Of a stretch of DNA of 64,000 bases, positions 11,331 through 23,500 are shown in pieces. Each line of letters begins with the position of its first letter. The first letter of the stretch is position 1. The notes under the pieces were generated by a model. That model did not search any database. It was not told where the DNA came from and saw only the letters and a list, made by a program, of their open reading frames with translations. Both the position numbers and the translations under genes were made by a program. The stretch is from Psilocybe azurescens (taxonomy: Eukaryota > Basidiomycota > Agaricomycetes > Agaricales > Agrocybaceae): contig JAJIRX010000801.1 of assembly GCA_023853785.1 (NCBI GenBank), forward strand, positions 35,386 to 99,385, in the 5' to 3' direction.

Positions 11331-13340
11331 ATTGTTGGATGCGTATTGTCAACTCGAGTGACGCTGCACACAGACAGAAGGAGGAGTTGATAGAATAGAG
11401 GATATACAGATAGTGGTTCGCTTTGAGGGAAGGGAAAGAGGGAGCCGAGGAACTTGGTGTACGCGACAGAATGTGGAAACCACTTCAAGCCTCCGTTAAT
11501 GAGTCAAAATTATATTATAGCGTCTAGCTAGTAAGTAACCACTGTCACCGCCTTTCAAATCAAATTGATTTTGTCCCGAGTTTTCGATTCAATTTACAAT
11601 TGCCGTCGTTCTCACAGGTGCCAAAAAGTGACGTAAAACTTCATTCAGTTCTACGTCAAACAGGGCAGCAGTTCCTGGATTCGAATCCTCAGTTTAGTCA
11701 CTTTTATAGTAACCACGGCGGAGATTTAGGGTTTTGAAACTCAACAATTCCAAAGAGAGAAATAACTATTCTAAATAACGTATTGGGTAACTGTGGTGCA
11801 TTGTAAATTAGTATATGCAAGATTCCAATAGAATGGTCAACTCGCCCGGTGTAATGTCGTGGTATTTTTGATAAGACCGTCGTGAGGAGAGCATTTTACG
11901 AAGTACAGAAGTCGAACTTGCCATATGGCATAATCCATATCGGTGGTACCAACTCCTTATTATAACCCATAATCCATAGGTTTTTTGATCCACTGATTTG
12001 GTTCGCAGGGAAATGCAACCCATAAGTTCCCATAAGTCTACGATACTCAATAACCCATACCCCTTCGGAAGATTAACCCGTAGGGTTTGGGGTCGGTATA
12101 CTGCCATTTTTGGTAAATTTTGACCAATATCTCGGACATTTTAGCATACCGAACTTCTTGATATTATGCACGGTAAATCATAGCCCATAAAGTAGTTTTT
12201 TGGGAAAATATTTTTATTGCAAGCCAAGCCATATCTCTATTCTCCTCTTCGATGTGCTCGGGATCCTCAAACAGGATCAGCAAATTAAATTCAAGATATA
12301 AGAGTAACTAATCGCGTGGCAAGCCTACTTAGTACTGGTAAGGCACAGTCATACTGTTAGTTAGAGGATCTGACAGGAGAGTAAACCAAAGGCCTATAAT
12401 AGGGGACATGACATAGCGCCTTGTGGGCCAGTAGGTCGGCGCTGACGGCGAGAAAGGGTTTTCCAAACGCTCAAGCACTGTTCAAAAGGTGTCTGCTAAG
12501 AAACATGGCAACCTATGTACCTTTATTGAAGAGTTCGGTTTTAAATTTTCTGAACCTACTGTTAACCTGTCTCCATCGACCTATACCCTGTCATAACCCA
12601 TGGCCTGGACTGTCCACCAACGGGATGGGTTATGACAAGTTCGACTGTACATAGACGCACCATTAACCATGCATGTCGGCGTAATCATTGAGCCGGAGCT
12701 AGCTTTAGATTTGACATCGTCCTGCTCCTTGGAGTCCTTGCAAACGTGCAACGGCGAACTCACATTCACTTTCCCGTTCCTTACGCTATCTTTATCCCAA
12801 ACCAGACCTACTCAGTCGTCCTCGGTCTGCCCACTCCTAAATCCTTCCTCCGCATCCGGCTTTTCATGTTTCTGATGGAAAATTGTTTCATGCGCCTTCG
12901 TATACAATGTCCGTTCCAGAAGTTCTACAATCTGTTAAGGGTGCATAGGGTATTGTACAGTGGGATATAATATTTAAAAATGCAATGTTGATTAAATGTT
13001 GAAGATGGATTCACGTAAGGAAGAGGGAGAGATGTACAACTATATGACTCTTTCTTCTTCTAAATCTCTCTGCATCGACAAAGTATAGATTAATATAAAT
13101 ATTATGAGAGATTTAGAATAAGCTGTGCCAAAGATAATGGATGAATATTGAATGATGGCGTAGAGCAGAGGGGACCAAGAGTCTGAGACTGAAGCTCGAA
13201 ACAATAGTGTCCAAGCTTGGGGTTAATTAAAATGCGTGACTGGCTGCACTTAGAATTCACATGTCACGTTAACGTACATAAGACTAAATAAAGCAAGCTG
13301 GCGACGCCTCTTCAAGCTTCAACTTCAACCCACCCCCTTA
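11331..13340. other. intergenic, no gene seen
   Basis: No convincing reading frame. A tRNA B-box-like sequence near 11685 was examined and rejected. The last ~300 bases before 13340 are AT-rich and end in a pyrimidine-rich leader before the next gene. Confidence 0.45.
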
Positions 13341-13412
13341 CCATGACCGAGCTACATCTCACACTGCGAGTAAGTGATCATCCCTCTGTTGTGCATGCGC
13401 TAAAGTCGCTCG

Positions 13413-13916
13413 ATGTTACCAGTTATGCCTTGGATTGATACCATCCTAGAACAGTTTCAGACAATTGACCGCTTTACTACCGACGAATCTGAATACTATG
13501 GGCCATACAACACCCTCCTTACTGGTCTCTTTCCCCACACCGAGCACTATCAGGTGACGCCTCGGTACAAGGGACCAATAACTCCTGGTTCTATCGACTT
13601 CACAACGATATACATCGTTCGAAAACGGAAGTGTCCCGTGTTCTTTATTGAAATAAAGCCTTTCCTTCATATCAACGAGATTTCTACCCGATCAAAAGCA
13701 GACCAGCAGATGCGCGACCAATATGAAACCATTATTGGCCGAAACATTGTTGTGCCTAAATTGTACGCAATCAGTGCGATGGGCACGCGCTTTTCCGTGT
13801 ACGAGTACGATAAGGAGACGAATGCCCTCTCACCTCCTTCCATTCCCCGCCATCCCTCTTTTATGACAGATGTCGCTCCGGCTTCTCGGTGGAATTATGA
13901 ATTGTTAGAAGATTAA
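13413..13916 (+). CDS. small PD-(D/E)XK nuclease-like protein, function unknown
   Basis: A clean 167-codon frame from ATG at 13413; a second ATG at 13425 (MPWIDTILEQ) is an equally good start. The centre reads PGSIDFTTIYIVRKRKCPV followed by FFIEIKPF. An acidic residue, a beta-strand-like stretch and a hydrophobic-E-x-K motif are the layout of PD-(D/E)XK nuclease folds. A downstream helix with QQMRDQYETII would fit the usual helix after the core. Nuclease activity is inference from this motif only. After the TAA the same frame stays open and continues as an amphipathic helix (GEKRMRELVSEVKRMCQDI, 13917-13975), so the original protein may have been about 20 residues longer. An ATG at 13341 with a GTAAGT donor was considered, but its phase does not fit. 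Confidence 0.6.
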   Translation: MLPVMPWIDTILEQFQTIDRFTTDESEYYGPYNTLLTGLFPHTEHYQVTPRYKGPITPGSIDFTTIYIVRKRKCPVFFIEIKPFLHINEISTRSKADQQMRDQYETIIGRNIVVPKLYAISAMGTRFSVYEYDKETNALSPPSIPRHPSFMTDVAPASRWNYELLED

Positions 13917-14323
13917 GGAGAGAAAAGGATGAGGGAATTGGTGTCGGAGGTCAAACGCATGTGCCAGGACATAACAGAATGTACGTCTATTGTTGTTGTC
14001 TTCCGTGATCTTTCATTTACTTACATCACTTCAATTCCGTTATCAGAAGGAGATATACTCAACACATCTTTTTTACATACCAATTCCGTGCTCGTATTCT
14101 GTGCTCAAAATGAGCTCCTAAGATTGGGGATCCAATTTTTCAATAGCTGTGGGGTTTATCAGTCGTCGTAGCATTCCAATATTTCTGACTCGTACCACAT
14201 ACTCACGCTCGAGAGCTCAATCAGATATCTGGGACTTATTCTGTGGCTCGAGTGCGAAGTGCATAAGCTTACGCGTATACCCACCTCCTGAGGCGCTGTA
14301 CAAGTAGGTCTTAGCTACTTCAC

Positions 14324-15290
14324 CCAGCCAGAGTGGGGAGGAGTTACGGAACCAGGAGGCAGCGCTCGTCAAGCTCGGCGAGCTGTATCGTGATCAAAAG
14401 TACGCTTCTGAGCCGCATGTGCATTGCATGGATGGAGCTGACTGACGGATGGATCCACACAGGTACGCGGAGGGCCTGGCGGAGGTCATCAACTGCTTGC
14501 GGGTGTTCATGTCGTCCACTGCCAAAACCAAGACACGAAGCTCAGTACGCCCTTCCTCCGTCCTCCCTGATTCCATCATCGATCTGATCTCTGATTACTT
14601 CTCTGCCCAGTCCGCACACTTCTGGACTACTTCGCCGTCATCCCCGACTCTCAGAAAGTGCAGATGGAAGCGCTGACGGACAACATCGCCTGTGCCAAGC
14701 CGTTTTCGGTTTTCGTATGCTAAGTTATCGTTATCGTACATACAGACAACTCGAGTCCCGTCAGTACCATCACGCACTCGTGCTCATCGAGACCCTGCTC
14801 ACGGAGCTCAAGCGGCTCGACGATAAGATGAGTATATGCTGTTGTGTAAAGTTAAGTTGAATTTGGTGGATATTGTTTTTGCTTTTTTTTTGTGCCTTCG
14901 TGCTTGGGATTTCAGCACGATGTTGGCGTTGTCCGTCATCCGTCGTTTTTCCCTTTTTCTTCATATGCATATACATCGTATCGCAACTGACGTTCTATTC
15001 AATCCCGCCTTTCATTTTTTCTCTCCCTTCTCGTCGCCTCCGCCTTGTTGTCGATCAATTCTGGACTCTGGATTAACGCCAACATTTCCCCCTCTCCACC
15101 TTCCAAAACTCCCACTCAAAAACAACAGGCCGAAGACGTGAACGCCCTGCTCAGCATCAGGCTCGCGCTGCGCTACGCGTCCTCGAGCAACGTGAAGAGT
15201 ATGCGAGCCGTCGGGCGCGCTCACCAGAGCAGGGATTTAAGGGCGTTTCAGAGGGTGTTGAGGGAGTATCGGGTCGGTGAGTATTTTGTG
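14324..15290 (+). pseudogene. rpn6: second, partial copy of rpn6 with introns
   Basis: This block aligns to the rpn6 relic at 4.2-6.5 kb, exon and intron alike, in opposite orientation. It begins inside exon 1 (EELRNQEAALVKLGELYRDQ), keeps the next introns, YAEGLAEVINCLRVFMSS and LIDYFAVIPDSQKVQME. It then jumps after KRLDDKM straight to the end of a later exon (YMLLCKVKLNL), keeps a long homologous intron, and ends in an intact exon EDVNALLSIRLALRYASSSN to RVLREYRV. The N-terminus, part of the middle and the C-terminal PCI domain are missing. One base is lost near the TAK-KL exon end. Retained introns show a DNA-level duplication rather than a retrocopy. Each copy preserves pieces the other lost. 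Confidence 0.82.
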
Positions 15291-16179
15291 TTCGGGAGGT
15301 TTTTGGGGGTTTTGGTTTGGGCTTTTGGGTTTGAGGTTTTCTTTGTTAGAGGTGTGCGATTTTCTGGTATGAGTGCGGGGTGTGGGGCATTGCATTCGCA
15401 GCTCCGGTGCCGCCCTTCTTTGTTATTTGTGTTCGTTCGTTGTTGTCCAATTAAGTACGCTCTTCGAAAAGCGTTCTCGTGGTATTACTCCGAGTCTCGC
15501 CGAATACAACAAGATAACTGGCCTTGCAGCTAATATAAAAACATGCAGGCCGAGCTATACTAGCAGATATCAGATATGTGACGACGCGGTGCCTTCGCCA
15601 GTGGTAGCATCTGCCCACATGGAACAGCGTGTCAAAACCATGTTTGGTTCCGCTTTAAGTAACAGTAGTCAAAGTAAGCCGTTTCTACCCTACCCTGCTG
15701 TTAAAATTACACGTACCTTATGCATTGAAGGTAATTAAATATCAGACCAAGACAATTTTATTATCGACTGCGAACTTCTTGCACAACTCAATTCCCTTTC
15801 ATTCACAATTCCCTAGCGCCTGGGTTTATAGTAAACCGTCTTCTCAAACACGACATCCCGTCAAGTCTCCAAAATCTCTCTATAGGCCGACCATTGATCT
15901 ATCCGCAACATACCCGCCACACAGATCGCCGCATATGATCGCCGCACCTTGCAAATCCCAATCTTACTGTACTGTAAACTATTGCAAACTCCGCTTGAAT
16001 GTAATCCGAACATTTGGGCCAATCGATCGTGTCTTTCCCAGCTATCACCAGGACCAAAACAGAGTTTCTTCAATGCGCGACCGGTCATGAAGGCATCGCG
16101 ATTCAATAGGTAGGGTAGAACCTATCATGGTGAGTCTCCCAGCAGTGCCCGTTCATCGTCTTTGTTCTTCAAATCCACA

Positions 16180-16488
16180 TTACATTTGTAAAGGTCTGAA
16201 TACGCGCGATCCGCTCTTCGGCGATCCTCCCATCCATGATACAAATTCATTTTTCCCGCTTATATAGACAAAGCTGTTAAATTCTACTTTAAAACGGAGA
16301 GGCGGGATGGTGCGCATTGAATCCACCATCGAGTTGAGGCGAGACATGAGTCTCTGTAATTCAAGCATCGTATCCAAGCTAATCGATGGATGCTTCAATA
16401 ATGGGATGAAGGTAGCCCATGTACTCTTCCAAGACGTCTTGGCAATATCAAAAAAATGGACCCACATATCTCCTTTGCGGTCGTCCAT
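16180..16488 (-). CDS. possible exon of an unrecognised gene
   Basis: An open frame of 102 codons starts MDDRKGDMWVHFFDIAKTSW and contains helix-like heptads (LDTMLELQRLMSRLNSMVD). A further minus-strand stretch (15861-16106) with DAFMTGRALKKLCFG could be a downstream exon of an F-box-like protein, but I cannot establish the splice. Low confidence. Confidence 0.28.
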   Translation of the reverse strand: MDDRKGDMWVHFFDIAKTSWKSTWATFIPLLKHPSISLDTMLELQRLMSRLNSMVDSMRTIPPLRFKVEFNSFVYISGKNEFVSWMGGSPKSGSRVFRPLQM

Positions 16489-17317
16489 TAGCAGAGTTCA
16501 TTCCGTGGGAGAAATCAATAACAAAAACCCCATTTCCTATTTTAAGATGTGCCAAGACGCTATCACGGCCCCTGCATCGTCCGTCATCTGGAATGTTGAT
16601 ATACACGATTAACAGTCAGCACGAGCGCGCATGCTCCTCACATGATACCACACTAGCTCTTATACGATGTGCGAGACGATATACAGGGATCCGTATACAC
16701 CGTAGTACAGTGTTTTACAATCAATTCCAAATGTTTCTCTGTCTTTCCTCATAATTAAGGAGCCATCCGTGCCTGTTTAGGGAATGGATAAGATCTATAC
16801 TCTAACTCCCGTTGAGTTTATGCCAAGATTCCAGTACTGTATCTGCCGGCCTATGCTACCAACGAGACAAACAAGATACTGGGTAGGTCGACGCCCTCCC
16901 ATCCCACACTCCACCTTCCAGCCCCTTGGCCTCTGGAATAAATTATGTTCATCATACAAGTTTCCCAGTCCATAATCAGGTGTGACTGGATATTTACTCG
17001 CGCTTGTGTTTGCGTGCATGTTCAAGAAAGATGAGGGGTGTAACAACGGTCTGCTACTTCTGATTTGCTTCAGGTGGGGACTATGCAAATTAGACCTTTT
17101 GTCAAAGAGCCATTCCCTAAGCCATAAACCTCACCTGAATGCATCCCAGTCGTTCCATTCTCTCAATGTTCCCCCACCTCCCCGTGCCCCTCGTACATCT
17201 CCATCCGTTCCTCCTCCCCCGCAACCACCACCCCGTCAGGACCACCCCCAGCTGTCCCACCGCCAACTCAAAAGGCGGGCTTGGAACGTACAGTGTGTGC
17301 ATTTGATGTTGTTGGTA

Positions 17318-17620
17318 TTAGTGCGATCGGCCTACAGCGGAGAATGCAGAGGAGTATGCACCCGGTGTCCATTGCGCATAGAGATGGTAAGGATTACCAC
17401 CTCCGGCTGCTAGAGTGCGAGGAGAATCCCACTGGCTTCCAGGCTGCGTACCAGGGGAAACAGACGCAGGATGAGGGGAATACATAGGTGCCCAGGCGGC
17501 GGTGTACCCGCAGTACGGCCATCCACTTGCGGGTGCGCTTTGCGACGGTGTCCCTGGGAGGAGCTGGAGGGAGTTTGGGTGGGTCGATATGTTCCCTGGA
17601 TTTGGATCCTTGGTGCACAT
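17318..17620 (-). CDS. possible Pro/Tyr-rich exon, unrecognised
   Basis: The frame reads as a low-complexity Pro/Ser/Tyr/Trp-rich segment (AAWAPMYSPHPASV, QWTPGAYSSAFS). Such segments are common in disordered basidiomycete proteins. No start, domain or neighbouring exon can be fixed. Confidence 0.25.
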   Translation of the reverse strand: MCTKDPNPGNISTHPNSLQLLPGTPSQSAPASGWPYCGYTAAWAPMYSPHPASVSPGTQPGSQWDSPRTLAAGGGNPYHLYAQWTPGAYSSAFSAVGRSH

Positions 17621-18414
17621 GGGAATGATCTGGTGCGAGGGCTGGTATTAGGAGCTCGGTTCGATGTATAGATGTAGCAAGTGAGTGAGGAGAGGAGGAG
17701 GAGAGTGCAGCTAGCGATCCCCACGACATGACACAAATATTAGTTGTTTATACGTAGCGGAGAAGCATCGAAGAACTGTTGTTCACGCCGTGCGATAGGG
17801 GAATGAATAGAGGATAGTGAATATTGACGAGCGGTGGGAGCAATGGATCGTAGTTTGGTAGTATGTCCAGTTGTATTCCGATGTGTCAGCGTTAGAGTCA
17901 GAATCACTGTAACTATCAAGGGAGTAAGACAAATTGACAATCATGCGCATGGTTGGGGGTCGCAAGATGCAAGATGATTACTTACTCAAGCGCTCGGCAC
18001 TCACCTCCCAATCTGTCTCTTACTTTTTAAATGATAAGCTTTGGCTTCAGCCATACCCTCAGTATGTGCGTGGGAGAACAAGAACGAGAACACAGAGCTG
18101 TGTCTGCGTCGTTGTCCCCTATTAAACTCGAATTTCAACGACCACATAAAAGGCCATGTCTTTGGCATTGGTAGCCGCGTAATGAGCTGGTGGACAATAG
18201 CTGAAAGACTTTCGATGGCTATGGGATCTATGGAAGTCATGATATGGGTTAATTCATGAGTTCCAATAGTATTTCATTGTCAAGTTTTACGGCAACATAG
18301 CCAGGTGTACCATACAGGGTTTTAAACTTTCCGCCTCAGACGCTAACTGCCGACGGTGTATACACAAGATAAAACGTGAAGGCACAAATGTAGATGAAAT
18401 ATCTGGATCCATAT

Positions 18415-20392
18415 CATGAGCTTCCTCCACAGAGCCCTCCTCCCCGGGAACACCCTCAGCGCATACCCCAGCACCGTGCGTGCGACGCCCACCCGCCCCT
18501 CGCCTCCGCGGCCTCCGCATCGTCCACCCACGTGTCAAAGCGGTCCTCCTCCTCCACGTCCATCGCCACCGTCGCCTTCACGATCGCCTCGCACGTGCGC
18601 GGGGAGCCCTCCAGCTCGCACTTCTCCGCCTCCTTGAGCCACTGCTTGCGCGTGAGCAGGACCTGGTGCCGCCGCAGGTCGCGCACGGCACCCTCGCTCG
18701 TCTTGTCCACCAGTTCCAGCTCTTTCGCCTTTTGCTCTGTAGACTTGGGCTCGCTGGAGGGCAGGTGGGCGACTCCGCCTCCTGCTCGAGCAGCCGCCCG
18801 GCCGCGATCCATATCTCGTGGCTCGTCGGCACCGCCTTGCGCGCGCAGTTCAGCACCTTCTTTGCCTTCTCCGGGTTTCTCCAGCCGCGCGAGCGCGAGC
18901 CACAGCTCCACGCTCAGCGGGATTACCTCCACCGCCCTCGCCAGCAGAATCCGTGCGTCGGCCGTGGAGGACTCGAGGTTTACGGTCTCCTTCCAGAGGC
19001 GCACCGAGTTCGGGATGTGCTCAAGCGCCTTGCGCAGCACGCGCTTTGTGGCGGGGAGGGATTCTTCGAGCGCGGCGGCAGCGAGCCATATTTTGACGGA
19101 TTGCCCGACGTGCTGCACGGCGTTTGCGAGCACGGTCTTGGCGTCTTCTGTGTTCTAAACAATAAAATAAATCTGTTAGAAACTACCGAAAGAAGAAAAG
19201 GAAAAACAACGCACATGCAACCTGGCAGCCTCAATCCACACATCCTCGCTCTTCGGACAATGCTTGCAGCCCATCTTGACGATCTTCCGCGCCGCGACCA
19301 TCCTTCCCGCATGCTCTTCCAAGCACGCCGCCGCGATCCACCCAGGCGCGTGCGAGTCGTTGGTGGTGGAGAGGGACGTGGCGGTGCCGGAGAGCTGGTC
19401 GAGTTTGAGGAGAGGATTTTGTCGGGCGCCTGGCCGATCTCGACAAAGTTCGTCAGGCCGCCTGACTCGGCTGGCGTCTCAAAGCCACCACTCTAAAAAA
19501 GAATCTATGTTTATGGGTGAGAAAGAGAAAGAGAAAGAAAGAAGACAAGCGACAAGCGCACCTGCTGCTGCCTCGGATCGAGCACATTCTCAAACTCCGT
19601 CTTGCCACGGTTGCCGACAAGGACGCTGTCGGGACCACGTACGTGCGCTCCTCGCGCCTGCGCTTCTTGCGCGTGAGGTTCCCGACCTCGAGGATGTTCT
19701 CCCACTCCTCATCGGTGACGGCGGAAAGCCCGTGCTTGAGGTCCGCGAACTGCTGCTGGATCTTGGGGCGCTCGGCGCGGTGTTTAGCGAGCTAGGCTTG
19801 TTCTTGGGCTTCTCTGAAAAGAACGAGAACGAGTGGTGAGTCCAACACGCATGGAGAGGCAGATCATGACTGACCCTGCAGCGGAGGGACAAAAAGAGGG
19901 AAGGGAAAGTGAATTATAATTAAAATACAACCCACCTGCGTGCCCGCCGCCGTGAGTCCATAGCTTCGTCCACGGTATCGTAGATGTTATCTGCTTCCTC
20001 ATCATCCTGCTCGTAAGTTGTCCCTGCAAACAGCCCTACTTCGTTGTTGGGGTCCTGGAACTGGTCGGGGTCGATCTCGATCTCTTCGCCGCCCTTGGCT
20101 TGGGCTTCACTGTATGTCCGTTGGTAAGTGAGTGTCTAGATTCTAGAGGAAGGAGGAAGGGAGGGGGAGGGACGTACGCTAGCACTTCAGATGAAGGGCC
20201 CTCTCTCTCAGAACCGATATCCGACCGTGTTATGAATCCAGAGGCACTAAAAGGGAGAAAGAAAAAATTGTGGTCAGACGAGTTGAATCGAGCAGATTGA
20301 TGGCTAGAACACACCCTCATCTTAGACCAGCCCCATAGGACGCTGGCGCAGGCAGGGAAAAAGGCCAGCTTGTTCAGTTTGTTGGATGCCAT
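18415..20392 (-). pseudogene. prp6: pre-mRNA splicing factor Prp6 (PRPF6), truncated and disrupted
   Basis: Prp6 is a HAT-repeat scaffold of the U4/U6.U5 tri-snRNP. The start MASNKLNKLAFFPA is at 20392. After introns come ASGFITRSDIGSEREGPSSE, then an intact exon with DPDQFQDPNNEVGLFAGTTY, then RAERPKIQQQFADLKHGLSA, PDSVLVGNRGKTEFENVLDP and HAPGWIAAACLEEHAGRMVA. The HAT repeats include VLRKALEHIPNSVRLWKETV and HQVLLTRKQWLKEAEKCELE. Breaks: TAG before LAKHRAERP (near 19790), loss of one base at the VVP/PDSVL junction, and frame changes at KILS/LKLDQ and in RLEKPEKAK. Similarity stops after ALWRKL near 18415, so the C-terminal half of the HAT array is absent. Family assignment is strong; the copy cannot be functional as written. 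Confidence 0.85.
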
Positions 20393-20549
20393 GTTGTGCT
20401 CCTGGGTCCTGGTGAGTACGTGGTAAGTGGTCAAGTTGGTCAAGAACTCATTTGCGTCACACACCCAATCACATAACATATGTGACTCGACTGCCGGCGT
20501 GACTTTCTGCCTCCTCCTCTCCCGCCACGACAATGACTGCAATCACCCA

Positions 20550-23500
20550 AAACCTGCCCTGGTTCATCAAAGACCTTGGCATATCCATCGTCGGAAATTT
20601 TTGTATTTCTCTTCAAAATGTGTGTTTGGCTCACAGAATTACTGCAGGAATGTTACATGTCACTCGTTGAAAATCTACACAATATTATAAGCGCCCATGC
20701 ACCCCCAGACGGGGTTCCAACCGTCCTCGTGTTTTCAATCTGATTATATCCGACATTAGAAGATTCATCTCAAATTTACCCGCATAGATAGAACAATGGG
20801 TAGTGAATCGACACATAGTAGACGCCTGCCAAATGATAACGCGATTGGAAGGCTGATTGATCAAGCTGAAATCAGATGGAACAGAAGGAATGAACAAATG
20901 ACACTATTAGGGCACTAGTAATGAAGGGATTCCAAGCATCATTTTTCAGCACAGTAGGGGAGTTTAACATTTTACTTCGTCTTCAAATGAGTTACAATGA
21001 CAACTATGGAGCAAATAAATGAGACAAATTGGTCATTGCGCCATTGTTAACACTCATATCTTGAGTAACTACCTATTGACTACGGCCACTTTTGTATACT
21101 CTCACGTGCTGTATACAAGGTGCTGGGCGTGCTCTGTGCAGACATTCTTTCAGATAGAGCATGGAGATCGATTATCATCCACAGCGGGATGCGTGCCGTC
21201 GTTAATGGGATGGTGAAAATGGTGTCTGCGAGCTGTGAGTCCGGTCGAGGTCGAGGTTGAGGTCAAAATGCAAAGCTCGGTCAACCACAGCCCATCCATC
21301 ACTCCCTAACATAGCAACAGGCGTCAACACACAATAGCTCCAAAAATAGTCCGACTAATGAGTGAGCTACCCGATGCACCGGCGGACGTGATCTGCACGA
21401 TGGTGAGAGTGGGCGGAGAACATATCAGAAGGTTGTTGACGACAATGAATACCGTGTTATAAGAATAAGATAAAAAGGGAGGGAGGGAGTTTGGGTAATT
21501 GTGCTGGGAAGAGTAGAAGGAGAAAGGCAAGAGAAAGAGGAAACTGAAGTGGAGGGAAAAAGGAAAAACGGTTGAGAGTGCATGATCAAAGTAACAGGAA
21601 CAGTCCATGACTGAATAACAAAGAACGGAGAGTTATAAAATTCCTCCAAAAAATATACAAAGGAAAGAGAGGAGGAAAGGCAGGGCGAATACATCCAAAA
21701 GGAACGAAAAGGAAATTACTCACTTCTCAAATACATAATACTAATTGCTCTCCATCGGCTTTCCCAGCTTCTTACCATCCTTTCTATCTCTTTTTCTATT
21801 GAAACCGCCCTTTCTCTGCTTTGCATTCGCTTCCTGAAGTCAAACAGGTCTTCTTCTGCTCTTGTTTCTTCCCCTACCCATGTTCCACTTCCTCCCGCCT
21901 CTTCCCAGCCCTGAATACACGCCCCAAGCAAACCAAGCATAACTGGCACCGGCAGCGTACATCTTGCGCACAGACACCATCTTCCCACCACTCGCCACCA
22001 TCTCATTCTCATCCACAACTGCCCTATCTACATCCACCCCAAGGTCGACACTAACCTTCACGGCGATAGGGAAGACGAGAGCACGCCGTTCCTCGTGGAC
22101 CTCGTTTATGAGGGGAGAGGACAGCGGTCATCATCTGTAGACGGACGTGCCGAACTCAACGCTCATGCATTCACACTCGTCGAAGATGGTAGGCCTGTCA
22201 CCCAGAGTTCCTTGAGTTTCTCTAGCAAGGTCAAGTAGGTGCTGTGTAAGTTTCATCAAGAGGAATGATAACAAAGCGGCCCATGCACAGGTACCAGGTG
22301 TCAGGTAAAATGCGACCTGGAGAAGAGCAGGTGTGAAGAGTAATACGTTGAGTCTGTTGATTTTCTATAATTGTAAACGATAATATGAGTAATATATAAA
22401 GCACAGTCTTTTAGTGAACCGGAAATAGTCGGGGAGAATGTCTGCATACCTTTTGAGTCTTCTTATCCAGTATACACTGTCTCGCTAGAATATACCGAGC
22501 GGCGCATAAGAGAAAGGTCTTGAAGATGGACTGTCATAATGGAAGGGTAATAACGGTTCAGAATGTGGATACTTCAGAAACACCGTAGTTACAGATAACA
22601 GAGCACGTTGAATAATGCAGTAAAAGATACAGATAAGAAGAGAAGAGAACTTACATTGAATACAGCGAGGAGAAGATTACCAACGGTGTCTCTCTACACA
22701 TCTCCTAGTTCAGATAAGGGTGGTATCCCAACCGTGCAAATGCTGTATTCTGTACTTCGAGGTGTATCGTGGGTCAGACAACATTTTCACTGTCGTATAA
22801 TGATAAATTGTCTGTTATGTCCTCGTCATGAAGAATTTCATCGATCAGGAGGCGATACAGATCCCGATTGCGGTACACTCAGTCCGTGCTGATTCATCTG
22901 TTCGGTTATTTGTGCCATTGAATCTTCTGCAATATCAATGACATTCGCATCCGCGTTCTCACTCTCGCCCTCGATGGAATCAGATCCAGAACCCATACAG
23001 AAACACACGCTCTAACAAGTGCATATGATGAAGGCGGTTCTCGATATACAGACTTCTTGGAAAATATGCAGACTTCAACGCCGCATTGAGGGATGAGGGG
23101 ATTCATGAGAAGGAGAGGCAGGACGACGTTAGTTGAGTCTGACCTTCTGAGCAGGACTCTGAATGGACGAAGAAGAGGTAACTGTAGACTTGCATTGGGA
23201 ACAAGACAACTGTTGATGTTGAAGCGTGGATTTCTCATTGTGATTCAAGTGCCCAGAATTTTAGCTCTCAGGTGCTTATAATTCTCTGGTATTGGGGTAC
23301 AGCAACGCACTGCTCCCTCTTCCTCCTCACTTATTCCATAACACTATATGATCCCCTCTTCCATCTTTCACAATCTCCCTCTGGACATCAACCGACCATA
23401 ACATGCATGGATCCCTCCATATTTGAATTGGATATTTTGCTTAGTTTTTGCTGCTTACAATCTCGACTTTTACTCTCAAAATCTTGTTCATTCATGCGTG

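Larger units (their letters stand above)
15291..18400. other. no secure gene; several weak frames
   Basis: Only weak candidates occur, listed separately (16180-16488 and 17318-17620, both minus). Other open stretches show no family features. Confidence 0.4.

Noticed and set aside
11632..11705. Possible tRNA (B-box-like GATTCGAATCC and GTGAC/GTCAC ends 74 bases apart)
   Set aside because: No D-arm GG, no credible A box, and the T stem and anticodon arm do not pair. At most a chance match or distant relic.
18480..19496. 338-codon plus-strand frame
   Set aside because: Antisense shadow of the prp6 HAT-repeat exons, which match a known family on the minus strand.
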